DNA of 64,000 bases from Cardiocondyla obscurior (GCF_019399895.1 NC_091880.1:2852001-2916000); one strand, 5' to 3'; positions 25,322 to 39,500 are shown, counted from the stretch's first letter. Notes: generated by a model from the sequence alone, not told the origin. Numbers and translations: made by a program.

Positions 25322-25336
25322 TCACGTGATGATCAT
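25322..25336 (-). promoter_or_regulatory. candidate upstream ORF 1 in the sens leader (4 codons)
   Basis: The minus strand reads ATG ATC ATC ACG TGA. The stop end overlaps a CACGTG palindrome (25323-25328). These two uORFs hold the only ATGs I see in about 600 nt before the proposed start. Confidence 0.3.
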
Positions 25337-26200
25337 CGAGATCAATCGCGAGTCGTCGTTTAAATCGATCCTTCTCTTCCTTTCGCTCGAGCGTCACCGT
25401 CGCTTCGATTTTGAACTCGAACTGCCGCGAATTTGTGCTTGATCCCTCGGCGAACTCTCTTCGTGTCAGCCACCGACTTTCTTCTTCTAACTCTTTTTTG
25501 TTTTTCTTCTTCTTCTTTTTTTTTTTTCTTTTGTTTTCGCGACGACTAGCGCACTACTCTAATGCGTACTGCTGGGAGTAGCTACGGGTAACTCTGATCA
25601 GTCCGTACTAGATGGAAGAAATTCTCACTCTTCCCTCTCGGAGTGTCCTGACTAAGAGCAGGACCCCGACTAACCCCGCGGTGTGGCCGAGGAGGGCACG
25701 CACGGTCTCTCGCGTGTGAGGACGAGCGTGTGTCGGCCAGTCCGTAGCGTCCCCTTACCTGGTCTGCCTCCTCTCCGCACTCCGGTTTCGCTCTTCTCTC
25801 ACCTGCGCGTCGGTTCTCGCGTGCTACCTGGAAGCTCCGCCTACTGGTCGCCCGGTCATGCTGGCGAGTACTCCAACGTCCGACGTGGTGGGAAACGAGG
25901 GGGAGAAGACGACCAGCGCCAGGTCTTCTTTCCCGTTCCCTTCGACCCTCGGACCTCCGCCGCGGAAATCGTTGATAGCGCGATAGATAGCCCCCGCGCG
26001 TTCTCCGCTAATCCACGTATTCGATTCCGCCGAACTTTATTAAGAGGTCGACGCGACGAACGACAACCCCGACCGAAAAAAAAAAAAACCGGGTGGCTTC
26101 CTCCGCGGCGTTAATCGTCCTCGCGGGCGGGGAATCGGCGAGGCGCAGGTGCTTCGAACGTATCGGCGTTTCCAGACGGAATTCTCAACCGGCGCGGATT

Positions 26201-26850
26201 AATTATCTTCGCGCGAGGCGGCTAAAAATTATCGCGTCCGCGCGGACGTGACGGGCGCGGCTATTATTTCGCGTGACGCGTAGATCGCTTGATCGGTTAA
26301 TTAACAACTCGGTACCGCGGCACGGCGCACGCGAGATGAACGTCCGGGCAGCGTTCGGATGTCTCAAAAATTCAAATTGCCCTCGCCTGTTTTGCAATTA
26401 AAATCGCGCGATCGCGTGTCCGTTTGACTTACGGCACGTGACAGATTCACGGATACTTGGCTTCGCCCGGGAGATTAGCTCGTGCGGTATATCTTCACCG
26501 CGTCCCAATCGCGACGATCTAATCGATCGCGATTAGAATCCCGCGGAGTACAAAGGCCGTTCGCGTTGTTGCGTCATTGAAAAATAATCATTACGAATTG
26601 TGGTCGCTGAAATTTTTACGACTTACAGTTCTTTTTATTCGGCAACGAATTTACAACGATTTACATTTATCGAGTAAACTCAGCCAAGTAAAAATTAATA
26701 AACCCTCCGCTCTCTTCTTCGCGCAACGAAAAATTAATACTTTTATTAATAATAGTAAAAAAAAAAAAGAAAAAAATAATACGGATCTACGTGATAGGGT
26801 ACATCAAATCGCTTTGTTATTAATGAGTTAATTTGCTGATCGGTTAGTTT
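26201..26850. other. intergenic, no gene seen
   Basis: CpG-rich to about 26.5 kb, then AT-rich with an A-run at 26757-26776. The short frames have no recognisable product. Confidence 0.5.
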
Positions 26851-27350
26851 AAGCTGTGGGATTTAGTTTCCCAAGCGAAATGCAGGAAAATACTTTTTAA
26901 AAACATCGTCTATGCCTGGTCCATGATCTAGGGTACCATCGCGCAACGTCCATTTTACCTCGGCGTCCAGGTGCAGACGCCAATAGGCACTCTCTCGAGC
27001 GGCCGTGCGCGCGCACGAGATATCTGTTGTTAGATTTGATTCGGCAGACCATCTTACGAGAGTAGGAGCAAGCCGAGTGCGTCGGCGCCGCTGTCGGAAT
27101 CGCTCTCTATTGGCTGCTCTCTCCTAGGAGAGAGGCAAAGGTACCGCATGCTCGCTCGAATCCGTCGTAGATAAGCGCCAAAGTGGAGGTTGCCTCGCGA
27201 TAACCTTCGCCGCAAACGCGATGCTGAACTCGGTTTGCCGAACGTCAGCTCTGAGCTTCCGCCAAGAAGCTCCGCGGATCTAGGCCAATTTTTCGCATCG
27301 CCGCTCGCTCGTTACAGTCCTTTACGTATACCCTTTTTTATGGCGCGATA
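26851..27350. promoter_or_regulatory. GC-rich island with inverted CCAAT-type boxes and palindrome
   Basis: About 500 bp almost free of homopolymers between two AT-rich stretches. GCCAATAG at 26979-26986 faces its exact inverse CTATTGGC at 27107-27114. An 18-bp perfect palindrome, CTCTCTCCTAGGAGAGAG, follows at 27117-27134. Its position, about 1.5-2 kb upstream of the sens leader, would suit an enhancer or distal promoter. Function is inferred. Confidence 0.3.
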
Positions 27351-27860
27351 AATAAAACTGTCTCTTTAAATTGCACCCCCTTCGATTCGTCGTTTCGAAT
27401 ATTACGAGCGAGATATCGATTAATTTTCATGCGGTCTATTAACAAATGACTGTGACTATAATTGAAATGAAATATACGACAGGCGTAATACATTGATAAT
27501 GTAATGTAATATCGAAAGACGTCGGGTGACTGCGACTGGTATAATAATTGTTCTGGCTCGAGTCTCTAGGTCAAAAAGCAGACGGCGATATCGCGGAACG
27601 GTGGGTTCGGTTGGAAATTAAATATAATGATCGGAAATGAAACGCGCGCGTATCAAACAACTTTAATTATTCCATCTCGGTAATGGAGTAACAAAACGGC
27701 TTGTAATTGTCGCGTTACTATCTACAGATATAATTTTACGCAACCGAGGAATGGTGCCTCGGAAAACGGGCTAATTATTTATTTTGCAATGCTCTGTAGT
27801 TCGTAAAATGATTTTCAATGTTCACCTTTTTTTTCAAGTATTTATTAATATTGATTAAAT

Positions 27861-27866
<6 letters not shown>

Positions 27867-27896
<30 letters not shown>
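27867..27896. repeat. T30 homopolymer
   Basis: The longest single-base run in the window. Confidence 0.9.
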
Positions 27897-27898
<2 letters not shown>

Positions 27899-30800
27899 TA
27901 ATAAAGAATATTTAATGAAACTTAGTATCTCGGTTTTAAATATAGGAACAGTGTGCTTTCCTCAGGGTTTGTTAATTTCGTAATCTTAATTTTTATGTTG
28001 ATATGAACGCGAAGCTTATTCCAAGGTGCCTTGTATTAGCCTCTTGCCATGACATTTTTGTTTGATACTCGGCGTACTTACGCGTATCGTCTCAACGGAA
28101 CGATTAACGTGTTGCTACACTTCGCGGAGATAACGTTCGCAATTAACGCGTGGCGAGTTTCCTCAATAACATGGTTAATCACGATCGATCCACCGCGTCA
28201 TCAACTGCGCAAGAGCTTTAGCCGCCGTTATCGGCAATTTTGCTTCGTTATATGTACACTGAATTCGATAGATAATTGATAATTCGTGACTCAACCTCGT
28301 GCAATATAAAACCGAAGACGGGATAATTTAAATTAGATTTCAATTCGAATTCATCGTTTGCTAGCAAGTCTGACAAATTTACAAAAAAAAAAAGAAAAAG
28401 AAAGAAAAAAAAACCCGGCTACTACGACATTGAATTTCAGTTTAATTCAACGTTCCGATTCGAAACCAATTGAATTATTCATCGCGGTGTTCTTGCAATT
28501 CAAACGCCAGACTAACTCGCTCGGTGACGTGAATCGCCGCATAGATCACGATCAAGGAATTCTTTTTCTTTTTCTTCTTTATTTCCTCCCCCTTCGTTTC
28601 TTGACCCACGCGATGAATGCATGCGCGTATATCTTGGCACAATGCAGACGAAATTAGCATCGCAATGCACCGACGCTGCCGCTAGAAAACTGGGTAAACA
28701 GCTGTGCGAACAATGCGAGCGCGTTGCGACTTCCTTCACCCTGCCTCGCCGTCTCTTCTCTCTCTCTTTCTCACTCTATTTTCTTTACTTCGTCCCCTAT
28801 TCTTCCCTTCGCAATCAGCCTGCCTGTACTATAAAGCCCGCGTGATAACGATTGCATCGAGGTTACGAATACGAACGCATCGCGCCTACAGAAAAGAAAA
28901 GAAAAAATTAAAGAGTTCCTCTCGCGAGGGTTGATCGCAGATTTCTCGAGAGCCAACCAAATAATCACCGGTAACTCGCTGCTTGAAAAATCCACCGACA
29001 ATTATCGACTGATAAAACGGCGAAAGACTGGCGGCACAAAAAGATTGACATTATCGGCGAATAATTTAGATATTTAAATTAAAAGAATAATTTGCGAATA
29101 AAAGTGCGGAAGAAAAATATATCAGCCATCAAGTAATAACGTAACGTTGCCGCGATACTTGGCGAATAAATATGTACAAATTTTTGCGATCATCTTCTTG
29201 GATTACGCTCGTGAATTATTGTAACGTATCTGTGAAACGTATTCTATACGCGCGTATCGACGTATCGAGTGAATTAGATTAAACGACGCGGCAATTAAAA
29301 ATACATTAAACAAGTGTTGCAATCTTTTTAGCACACATTCCTCGCCTTCATTAAACCGACTCCCGACCGTCACGGAAAGGTAAAAATATGTCGCAGTGCA
29401 ATTGATAAAGTACCAGTCGCCAGCCGCGATATGATGCAATTTGTAGCTAGACGGGGTATAATTATGGAGAGGAATAACGATACCTGAGAATAGAAACAGA
29501 CAATTAGACCGCAAATGGAGCTAAAGTAATACTTATCATATGTGTCAAAAGACCTTCTAATGCATTTTTTTTTTTTTTAAAGCCTCCAATTGAAACTTTT
29601 CGCAAAGTAAATTCCTCGTGCACGTATCGTTTATATATATAAAAAAGGGTTTTAAAAATAAATTTTCCAGGTATTAAGTAATCGTTTTTAAGCGTTGCTT
29701 TATTATTGCATAGATAAGTTATTTGATAAACATGCGTGAAGTAACATCTTCATTACGAATAAAAAAAAGAAAAAAAAAATGTGATTTATTTTTAATGCAG
29801 TCGGCATTACGACGAGTTGTAACATTGTTAAGAGCCCAATTGAATATCTTTCGACGAGACAAATTACCTACTCGAGAGGTGCTCCGCGCGCTTAATTACT
29901 ATTGCGCTTGTAGAAAATCGTGATTACTTTCGATGCCACGAGGATACCGAATGACTTTCTCGAAATGCTCCGCTCGAAACGGTGCACGGCTAATTAAAAT
30001 CCGCAATTAACATCGCGTTCTTTGTCGACCGTGTCAGGATACGACTTAATTTGCCGTGCACAAATTCGCGATCCCAGGGATTAAAGTAATATCGATAAAT
30101 TCGCAGTTAATATTGTTTGCGCGATTGAAGTTAATATTGTGCCGAACGAGCTCGTCGTTAGTCGTCACGAACTGCGAATACTAATACCGCAAGCGGTAGC
30201 GTTGTAATTGCACCTGGATTCGCAATTGTTTTATACATCACCTGCGGAAAAGGTTTGCCGTTTTTAGACTTTCTAATATTTACACGCCCGGGGAGGTATG
30301 AATATCGAATATGCGGGTAATTTTGAAAATGGACAATGTTAATTTAATCACGCGAGACGATTAAAATGAACAAATTAATTAATGCAAAATACTTTTATGA
30401 CACACAGAAATTTTTACGTGCGAGATGAGCGACAAAAGCATGCACGAATGTCCTTTACGCGGTGCAAGGCGTCGTTAAAACTCGAGGGTACAATTCACTG
30501 AGAAAAAAAATGACGAAAAAAGAAAAAAAAAAAGAAAAACTAAATTACAAGTAATATACAATATAATTCTTTTTACTGACGGGAAGTAGAAAAAAAATAT
30601 TCGTTGAAATAATGAATGTTACGTTTGACAATGGTCGTTCGCGAAAGTTTCCTTCGCACGATCGTCCCGTTATCGCGACACGGTCATCCCGTTTTCTCGC
30701 GTTACGAAGCGTTCGTGTAACGTGCAGTCGCTTTGCCGCTCGCATCCGCAAAGTGACAACTACCGTTCGGAAGGAAGGAGGCGGCTTCCTCGGTAAATAT

Positions 30801-33800
30801 CGGCGAAACGACGGGAAAGTGACGTCGTGTCGGGCCGCGGGAAATTTCGGGAGACGCCCACCCTTTTGCGAAGGCATGGTCGTTACGGCGGGGTTCTCTC
30901 TTCTCGCTGAGAAAGAGGAAAAATAAAAATGACACCGTCCGCGTGACGTTAACCGATGTCACTGCGGCGGGTCCCGTCTTTGTACGCCGCGGAAGCATGA
31001 ATGAAGGTTCGCGCTGCGGGACTTTCCCGCCATATCGGTCGACGAGGATGCGCAAAATCTCTCTCCTCGGAAACCTCGACCGAAATCGAGACGAAGAGGA
31101 ACAAAACTACACGCGATCTCGCGCTGAGAGTACAGTGAACTGAAAAAGTCCAGATCGTCGAACACGTACCACCCTACCGTGGGATTTAATCTCGCCTCAC
31201 CCGTCGTTCGCTTATCATATTCAACGATAAACTTTAAGCAAACTTATACATCTAGTTTCTAAATAACATGTACAATTAATATTACTGCTAATTTTTTTTT
31301 TTTTTTTTTTTTGTGGTAAACGAGATTTACGATTTCTTAATATGAGAGCGTAATTATTTTTTTCATAAACAATTTGCGATTCGAAAGAGATACGGGATAT
31401 CTTCAGAGATTTTAAGCCTCTTAGACCGGAGTGTACGCGATCTGTTCCTTTTAACCGAGGACGAGGACGTTCTTTGTTGCGCGTAAGTGCCAGTATTGCG
31501 TCCTGATGCGTGATGCGTGATACCCTCTCGTTGCCCGCCGCAGCAGGCAATAGAGATCGGCGGATCGGCGTCGACGTTACAGCGCCGCGCTGCGAATCCA
31601 CGTTGCTTTCGCAACTCACGGGAAGTTTCGCAATTCTACCATTGCCCGGACGGTCGAGAACGATTCGTGTTACCGCCCATCGTGCCAATTCCGGACGCCC
31701 TCGTTCTCCAGATCCCGCGTGTGTGACCGGAAATCTCAAGGGAAGCATCACGCTACTTTCCCGAGATGAACTGTATCTCGGACGGGGGAGAGATCACTCG
31801 CGATTGTTCATCTCGCACGTCGCGGTCGATTTTAGGCATTTCTTGCGGTCGCGTTCTCCGAAAACGCTTGGTGAAACGTTCGCCCGAATTAGGCCACTCG
31901 GTCAAAATTCACTATCTTTATACGAAGATCGAACTGCAGATTGTGCAATATCTCTTCTTATATTTTATATCTCCACAGACTTGATATAATAAACTCAAAA
32001 CCTACATAACGCGATTCGACGTTCAATATTGAGTCTTTTAGGATCGCATTATAATATATGTATATACGTCACTTTTTTTTTAATATTAATACCGTCAGCT
32101 TTTTAATACACATAATCATGTCATTAGGAGAGAAATCGAGCCGTATATCTCGGGCACGGAGGCAGGTTAGTCAGCTTATTAGCGGAGATTTATTAAATTC
32201 CATCGAGAGCAGCAGCATTTGAGTTCTATAGGAAAAAAAAAAAAAGCTTAAAGAGGATGGAGTGGGCAACGATTTCGATGATAATTGCCGCTCGTTAATG
32301 CAACGGCATTCCGTAATAAAACACCGCGGCGCGGCGCGCGATCGAGATTTGTCTCGGGTTGTAGCCCTTAATCTCACACCGCGATCCGCCGAATCGCTCT
32401 CGAACGAAACTACCGTTGCAGGTGCAGAGCGGGAGCGCAATAACAAGCTCGGCGAGCGACAGCCAGGGAAAACGTCAAGCGCCAGCGAGGGGAATAATTA
32501 ACAAGTACAGTGTAATTATCGATCGCACGGGGCGTGTGTGTTCATAACGTCCAGTTTCAATTTCTCAATTAATTTAATCCGATGGGCTATATCGTGCGAA
32601 TATAATTGCGATTTGACGAAGTCCCGTCCGTTCGAAGACGCTTACGAATACGGTAACACGCGCGACGGTGTGCGACGTAAAATGTAAATCCGCGAGAGGT
32701 TATTTAAACGATGGACCTAGCAAATAATAGACAAGTCCCTACGTCGGTATAATTTGTCTCTAGTAAAAATTGTAAATAAATTTTTTTTTTCATTTCTTAA
32801 TTAATTTTTTTGATAATAATAAAATTATATTGCAAACGATAGCGTAATAAAAATGAAAAGTAAGCGCTACCGACTGGAAAATCATTTTGCGGCAGTATAT
32901 TTCTCTGCCTCCAGTATGAGATCATTTTAAACGAGATTATAAGATGCAAGTAACTTGTTTTATTTGTCATACATATAATGTATAATTGTCATATTTTGTA
33001 ATATATTGCACGCTAAATTGGCTCGCCGTTACATATTTACGTAATTATAACTTAAATATTCTCAAAAATGTGATAACGATATTCAAAATACGTACAATCT
33101 TCCTGGAATGATGTAATCGCGACGTTGAAATCACGAATAAATTTATTATTACATTTTACGGCGTAACAACCGTTAATTCCCCGTACCAGAGGGTACGAGC
33201 CATCGGTGATGACCGGTTTCCTGTTCCAGCCTTACGAGGAGATACCGCCGTCGAGATGCTTTGCTTCCTTATCTTTGTTACGCGAGGAGACTCAAAGTCG
33301 CGCCGTACAAATTACATTCCCGCTTTATCTCGGCGTTACACGCTTACCATAAACGCGAAGGGATATGGCATTTTTCGTAGCAGGTGTATGTTAAATCGTT
33401 CGCGCATACGACCAGTAGGAGATTTAAAGGCAGGGCGGCGGGGAGGGTGGAGACAGAGCGGGGCGGTAGCAATTAAGATACGAGTAATTACGAGGACGCG
33501 CGAAACGGGGATGCTGCGGCTATGGAAGGGAGTAAGGAGGGAGGAAAGGGGTGGAGGAAGACGAAATACCGGCGCGTCGTCTCGTCGTTTTCCCGTTAGC
33601 TCCCGAGAGATCCGCCCGAGCCGACCCGTCGCACTACTTGTCGCGTGTCTTGCGTATACACGCGCAAGCTTTTGCGAGCAGTTGCAGATTTCGTGCGCCC
33701 TTCTGACAAGTTCCCTTTGACAAAGCTGCTGGCGTGCGACGTGTAAAGTATACGTCCAGCCGAAAAGCAGGTTTCACTCTTATTCTCTTTACTTGTGATT

Positions 33801-33826
33801 ATTTTTGGTCATCGCGGTTCCCGGTG

Positions 33827-33849
33827 TCTCTCTCTCTCTCTCTCTCTCT
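33827..33849. repeat. (TC)n microsatellite
   Basis: About eleven TC units, continued by a looser pyrimidine tract. Confidence 0.85.
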
Positions 33850-35618
33850 TTCTCTTTCATTTTCTTTCTTTCTCCCTAAAATTATGTATCGACGCCGGTG
33901 TACGTGATCGCACGCCGATTACCCGAGATACGAGAACCGGGCGTATCTCTCGGATCACGAATATTAGATCAGTTCAATGCCGGGAGATCGATAATTACCG
34001 CACGCGAAAATTTATGCGGGAATTAAGTTAATTGAAGGCGCGTGTTCCGGCGACGTTAAAAATTTAATGTCCGAGCGATAAGGCGCGCCAATTAAAATAT
34101 AGTTTGCGACATTATAAAATCTATCGGCCGTAAATCATCTATCGCATTTCGAAGACATTTAATCGGCAAAATACTGCGCCGCCCGACGAAAGTTCAGGCT
34201 GCCGCTTACGAACGGAAGTCAGATAGCGCGCGTGCTACGAAGAAACAACTCCGGCGCACCGTGTGTCGACTCGAATTCGTACGTAACGTTTCACGGGGAG
34301 ATGAGCCAATCGTTGGATTCGTTGCGCAAAAATGCCTCCCTACTTCTCTCATTTGAATTTGTAATCTTTTATTCGCGCACGAAACCAGCGGGGGCTGACC
34401 ACCTGCGCTCCGTCATTTGCCGCCAAGATTAAGTAAGAAGTTTCGTTACGGCCGAAGAAACGTGCAGCGTGCACCGCTGTCGAAAAGCACGTTCCTTGAA
34501 ATTAATATCGATTTAATATCTGTATTACTTCAGCGCAAATTCGTGTATTTTTTTTTAATGCGGCTTTTATTGGGTGGGAAAAAAAAAAAATAGTGACATC
34601 TACGACTCTGTTGAGAATCGCGTAATCGATAATTTAGAAGGAAATTAAAAAAAATATAATTATTATTTACAAATATAAATTATTTTATCACGTTGCATCA
34701 ACTTTATCAAATACGTGTGTAGAATATAATTTAATAGAAAAAAAAATTCCTTTATTAAAGATCGCATATAAAAAGCGTAAAGCGGATTTGATCGATCACT
34801 CCTTGCCAGATCTATCAGAGAAATGAATGATCCATCCGTGCTGTGCTTGAAATCGGTCAGAGACGCGTGCGCGAAGGATGCACCTAAGGATGCATCAACC
34901 GGAACGTAGCACCCGACACACGTTCGCGCGCGAACACAACCGACTTCCCTTCCCCTAGGCAAAAAAGGTAAGCGGATCTGTCATTGGCGTATGGTTAATA
35001 TTTCCGGCGATAGTGTCGGCGTAAGCCGTAAAATATGCCCCGAGTAATTTTACTCCGAAAGTTTAATCATCCCTTTAAACCCGTCTGCTCGTGAACGTTT
35101 ACTTTAAATTTATTCTCGCTTGATCGCTCGGCAATCTTTCGTCTAATTCAATTTTAATATATGTACACGAACAGGTTATTTGTAATTAAATGAGTAAAGA
35201 AATTTTTTTTTAATTTTCGGCAGTTATTTTTTTTTTAGAAAATACATTTTAAAAAATTATTACGACATTGCGAAAGGAACGTACTTGAAAATAATTAACG
35301 CGACGTTACCGCAGCTCGTGAGAGCGTAAACCGTTTCGTTGTTAAAGGAAATAATACTACGTAGTGATTTTTATTAGGGAGGAAACAATCCATGATTACT
35401 TGGCAATCGTTTTAATCGTTATTAACAAATAATCTTACCTGCGTGCATCAGATTAAAGAATGATTACGCCAATGTTCGTTGAGCACGTGACTGGGGCACA
35501 CGCCGGCACGCGCCACGTTTCTCACGGAGAGCACGCGCCTCTCGCTTACTTCGCATCTCGCTCCCTCCCTCAATTTCTTACTCCCGCACTTTGTTTCGTA
35601 ACTGCTTCTCTTCTTTTT

Positions 35619-35640
35619 CTCTCTCTCTCTCTCTCTCTCT
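35619..35640. repeat. (CT)11 microsatellite
   Basis: Eleven CT units within a longer pyrimidine-rich stretch (about 35560-35750). Confidence 0.85.
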
Positions 35641-36540
35641 TTTTTTCTCACTCCGTATCTCGCATAATTTCTTTTTTGTTTCCTTTCTGCCAAATTTAGA
35701 TACATTTTTCTCCAATTCTTTTTTTATATTACTTTTTAATTTCCTCTCCCGCCGCGGTTTATTTTCAAAGTGCAACATTAAGCTTGCTTTAAATTTACTT
35801 TAATCGTGACAGATTAAAAGAAAAAAGTCGCTTTATAATTTTATACGTCGTATATTACTCCGGATGGAGTTTTTATCGTTAGGAATTATTATAATAGGCA
35901 GGACATCGATTTTTATGTACAATTGTTTTTATTAATGGCGAGTCGCAAAGAGAGAACGAAACGTTTGCACCGACCCGAACGCGGGATAAAAATTTCAAAC
36001 CCGGAAAGAGGAAGTACTAAGTCGCGCCACTAATGAATGCAAAGAGATGACCGAACGTGAAAGTGTGCTGCAAGTTCTAACGAACGTTTGTCGGATTCGA
36101 CACAGGCGTGTCATTGTCGTATGAAAATCCTCGCTTCACGGTGCGATATGCATTATTCAATAAGCTGATTCGCGAGAAACACGTGACACGTTCTCTATGC
36201 CATTTAAGTATAAAAGTACCCACCGCGTGTAGAATTTTCAAGAGGGACATGTCCAATCCGACTTTAAAGAAAAAGAAAAAAAAATTTTATTCTAGGTGTT
36301 GATCTTGACAATTATTATATATTAATTATTTTTAATAAACGCGTGTGCGTAAAAATAAAAAAATTATAAATAATAAAAAATTAGATCGTGCACCTGCTTA
36401 AAAAATTTTGTCGGCAATTACTTTCGTAAATTTTTCGTAGTAAATTATTACCCGAGATTACAAGAATGATGGGATCGACAGTTAAGCCGATTTTTGATGA
36501 GCCTCTATGTAGGGCGATATACATACATATATTCGTTCTT

Positions 36541-36588
36541 TGACGTCACGACGGTGCGTATACGCGCCTCGCGTGCGTATGCGAGGCG
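36541..36588. promoter_or_regulatory. CRE palindrome beside a GC-rich hairpin
   Basis: TGACGTCA (36541-36548) is the full consensus CREB/ATF site. Sixteen bases later CGCCTCGC (36565-36572) and GCGAGGCG (36581-36588) form an 8-bp stem around an 8-nt loop. A CAGCTG E-box lies a few bases beyond. The role is unknown. Confidence 0.35.
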
Positions 36589-39500
36589 AAAGAGCAGCTG
36601 CCACGGCCCAACGGTCGTATACGCCCGCACACGCTTCGCGGAGAATAGCGATTAAATAAAACGAGAGAGAACCCCGTACGTGTGAAGGCGGGTTAATGTC
36701 TTACCGGTAGCTCGGAAGCTTCAACGATACGCTACAACAAAACACTTTAGTTACAAATTGGACGTGTACAACTGCGAAGCGCCAACTATTTTCGGGGCGT
36801 ACTTATATCACATTTTTTAATTTTTTTTTAATAAATAAATCGAGAAACGCGGCATTATATACCGTGCGATCGTGACTGCCGGATTCGACCGAATCCTGAA
36901 GTCCGTCCAGTTAAACTGCTCACATTACGAGAGAGCCGGTTAAAAGTCGGTGTATCGTGGACGGGAACATCTGGTGCAGGTAATGTCATAGGTTGAGGAC
37001 TAGTAAACGCGCGTTCATCCCCTGCAGGGTGATTAAATGAAGCATCACGATTCACGGAGGAGACCAACCGTGAAACGCCGCCGCACCCCCGTACCGTTCG
37101 AGAACTTTAGACAAAGAACGCTGGGTTAAAAGTTGTAGAGTCAAATAAATTATAACGTCATTTCTTCAGTCGAAAGAGAAGAGAGCGAAAGGTGGTTGGT
37201 TCGTATTGTACGTGCACAAACGAATCGAATTATTCGAGTAATTAGCTATGAATTTTTTTAGCATTAAATTTGATGAAATTTAATTTCGTCAATTAGCCTT
37301 AGCGTTTGTCGATCCGAACTGTAAGACGTCACGCTCAAAGGCAGGTATAAAAGAATAATTATCGCGATCCCGGGTATATTACTTTTGCTTACTCGGGAAA
37401 AGCGTTCCTCGTACATGTGTCGTCGTTTTACAACCGGTCTCTCGCTAAAATTCGATATTATCTTTACATTTACCCACTCATGACCCGAGTGGTTTTATTG
37501 CCACTAGAAACGTCTCGAGGAATAATATAACGTACATGCACGTCAAATGAGTAGCGCCTAGTCGTAAACTGTGTCTACTCTTAGTATTTACACCTGTGTC
37601 CCGGCCATCTACACCCCACATCTACCTTCGTTAAACGTATTTAAACGTTCATTAAATCAAGCGCGGTGTGACGTATTTAAAAAAATGAACCGGTAACACC
37701 GTTGTCTAATCTAATTCTTCCCATATATCTATCAGAAGTTCAAACCGACGATTAAAAACTTTCGAACGTACGCAATCACCAATTATTATTAATTCTTTTT
37801 CGTATTACAAAATTAAAAAAAAAAGTCGATGGTGTTGGGTTCATTTGCATTAGTCTCAATTAGTTCTCAATTAGATTAAAATTTTTTTTTTTTTTTTTTA
37901 AATCCTGCATGCACCATCGATTCGTAAACGACAGAAAGAATCGAACAGATTATATAATGCACATAATTAGTCACGCTAATATCTCTTGGCGATTAATTAA
38001 TTTCTTCACATACAGCGGCACCGTATTAACACATTCTTCTCGTAATTTTTTGGCTAATTTGCAATGTTAATCGTCTCGTCGAAATCGTCCGGTCCCGCTC
38101 GTTTTTTCGCGAAGGTAGCCCAGATTCCGAACGGTTGGCTCGACAATAAGCCGAACGTATGCCGGCGGTAAGAAACATTTATTTCGACGTGGATTAATTT
38201 AATCCGGCGCGCTCGCGGAGGGAATATGGGAGAGAAACGAGGAACGAGCTCTACTCTTGCTCTTTTTCTCTTTCTCTTTCTCTCTTTCTTTCTCTTTTGT
38301 CTCTTCCTTCTCTGTCAGCGCACGAAGAAACGTAATTGCAGCGTTTAATATTAAAGAAGTGACACACTAGAAGGAATATCCGGGCCGATGCATTCGCGTC
38401 TGGCAGGCGCCACGTTAACGGGCACGAGTTGGTCCCGAATTTATGAGCGCGTGCTACCGTAGATTCTGAGGGAAAAATTGATCGCGATGTCAAGCCCATC
38501 GGCGAGGAGACACATAATTAATGTCCACCTTCGCTTTTTGCACGAGCCTCGCTCTCTGTCCCCGGGTCTCACCTCCGTCTCGCTCGAATATACTTCAATG
38601 CTTCGGCACCGCGCAATAATCGTGCTCGATGCTGCATGCGACGTAAATTAACGTTCTAATATCAGGAATCTTCAAGTAACGACATATCACAATTCTATAA
38701 ACAAATCTCTTCTGTATTAGCTCAGTCTAATTTCGAATGCATTATCATTTCCCCACTTTGCTCGTTATACAACGGGATAACTTTCGGGTCGGAGCGGAGG
38801 ATTAAATTTGATTAAGCATACGTTTCGTTTACGCGAGATCGTGTAATTGGAAGAGGTGCGCCTGGATTTCATTTCGTCTTCCGCGATAATAACGGTCGGG
38901 AGAGCAATCGAGAAAATCCCGGAAGGAATCCTGGAATGCCCATCAAAGGCACGCGACTGGCACACGACGCTCGGCAAGGGGGTGCGCATAAGGTGTCCCC
39001 CGTTTTTTTTTTTTCTTTTTTTTCGGACCGCCCTTCGTGAACGCGAGCTTGTGTGCGGCGCGTGTGCGCTCGGACACGCTCGAGGAACCGTGGTGGAGCC
39101 GGAGAGTGGTTGCTCGCGCGGTGTCATCTGGCAAGCAGAGGAACCGGCGAGCACCGAAAGCACATGGACGTTCCGCGTCGTCGTGTGGGTTTCTACTTCA
39201 TAGCACGGTGCCCGCGCGTGTCGACATAACGGTCGGATCGGCTCGAACCGATACAGCCGGTGAACAACGTACGTGGCAGGCCGAGCGTTGCGAGATTTTG
39301 TTTCACGCCGCATTTTAAATTTAGCTGAACTTTAACTCCAGTTAATTAATCCACTTGATTGCCTTACTGATGGGTCAATTAAAAAAAAGAAAAACTAAAT
39401 TAAAGAAATATAACTAAGCTTTCCGCGTCGCCGTGATTGAAACTGGGAGTTCTGAATGCTCGATATCTCATCTGAGTCAGTTTTTAGGAAAGTAACTCAC

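Larger units (their letters stand above)
25004..26200 (-). promoter_or_regulatory. probable sens 5' leader and promoter area
   Basis: This CpG-rich stretch lies directly upstream of the start-codon exon. On the minus strand about 25550-25004 is purine-rich with few ATGs and no acceptor that would interrupt it, as expected for a leader. An A/G tract lies at about 25540-25490. I could not place a TATA box or a clear initiator, so the transcription start is unknown. Frames on the other strand here (for example 25683-26114) look like GC-driven chance frames. Confidence 0.45.
27351..36540. other. intergenic region upstream of sens, no gene recognised
   Basis: Alternating AT-rich and CpG-rich sequence with homopolymers (T30 at 27867-27896) and a (TC)n tract at 33827-33849. 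Frames up to 176 codons (for example 31221-31751 minus) show no domain and cross poly-T or poly-A runs. A GCAGGTGT E-box is at 33380-33387. Confidence 0.55.

Noticed and set aside
24857..25363. 168-codon plus-strand frame antisense to the sens first exon
   Set aside because: It overlaps the inferred leader in CpG-rich DNA and shows no recognisable protein features.
32878..32928. Bantam-like 12-mer (TGAGATCATTTT) in the 3' arm of a small hairpin
   Set aside because: It matches the first 12 bases of bantam only. The following bases differ and the outer stem does not pair, so it is not a convincing precursor.
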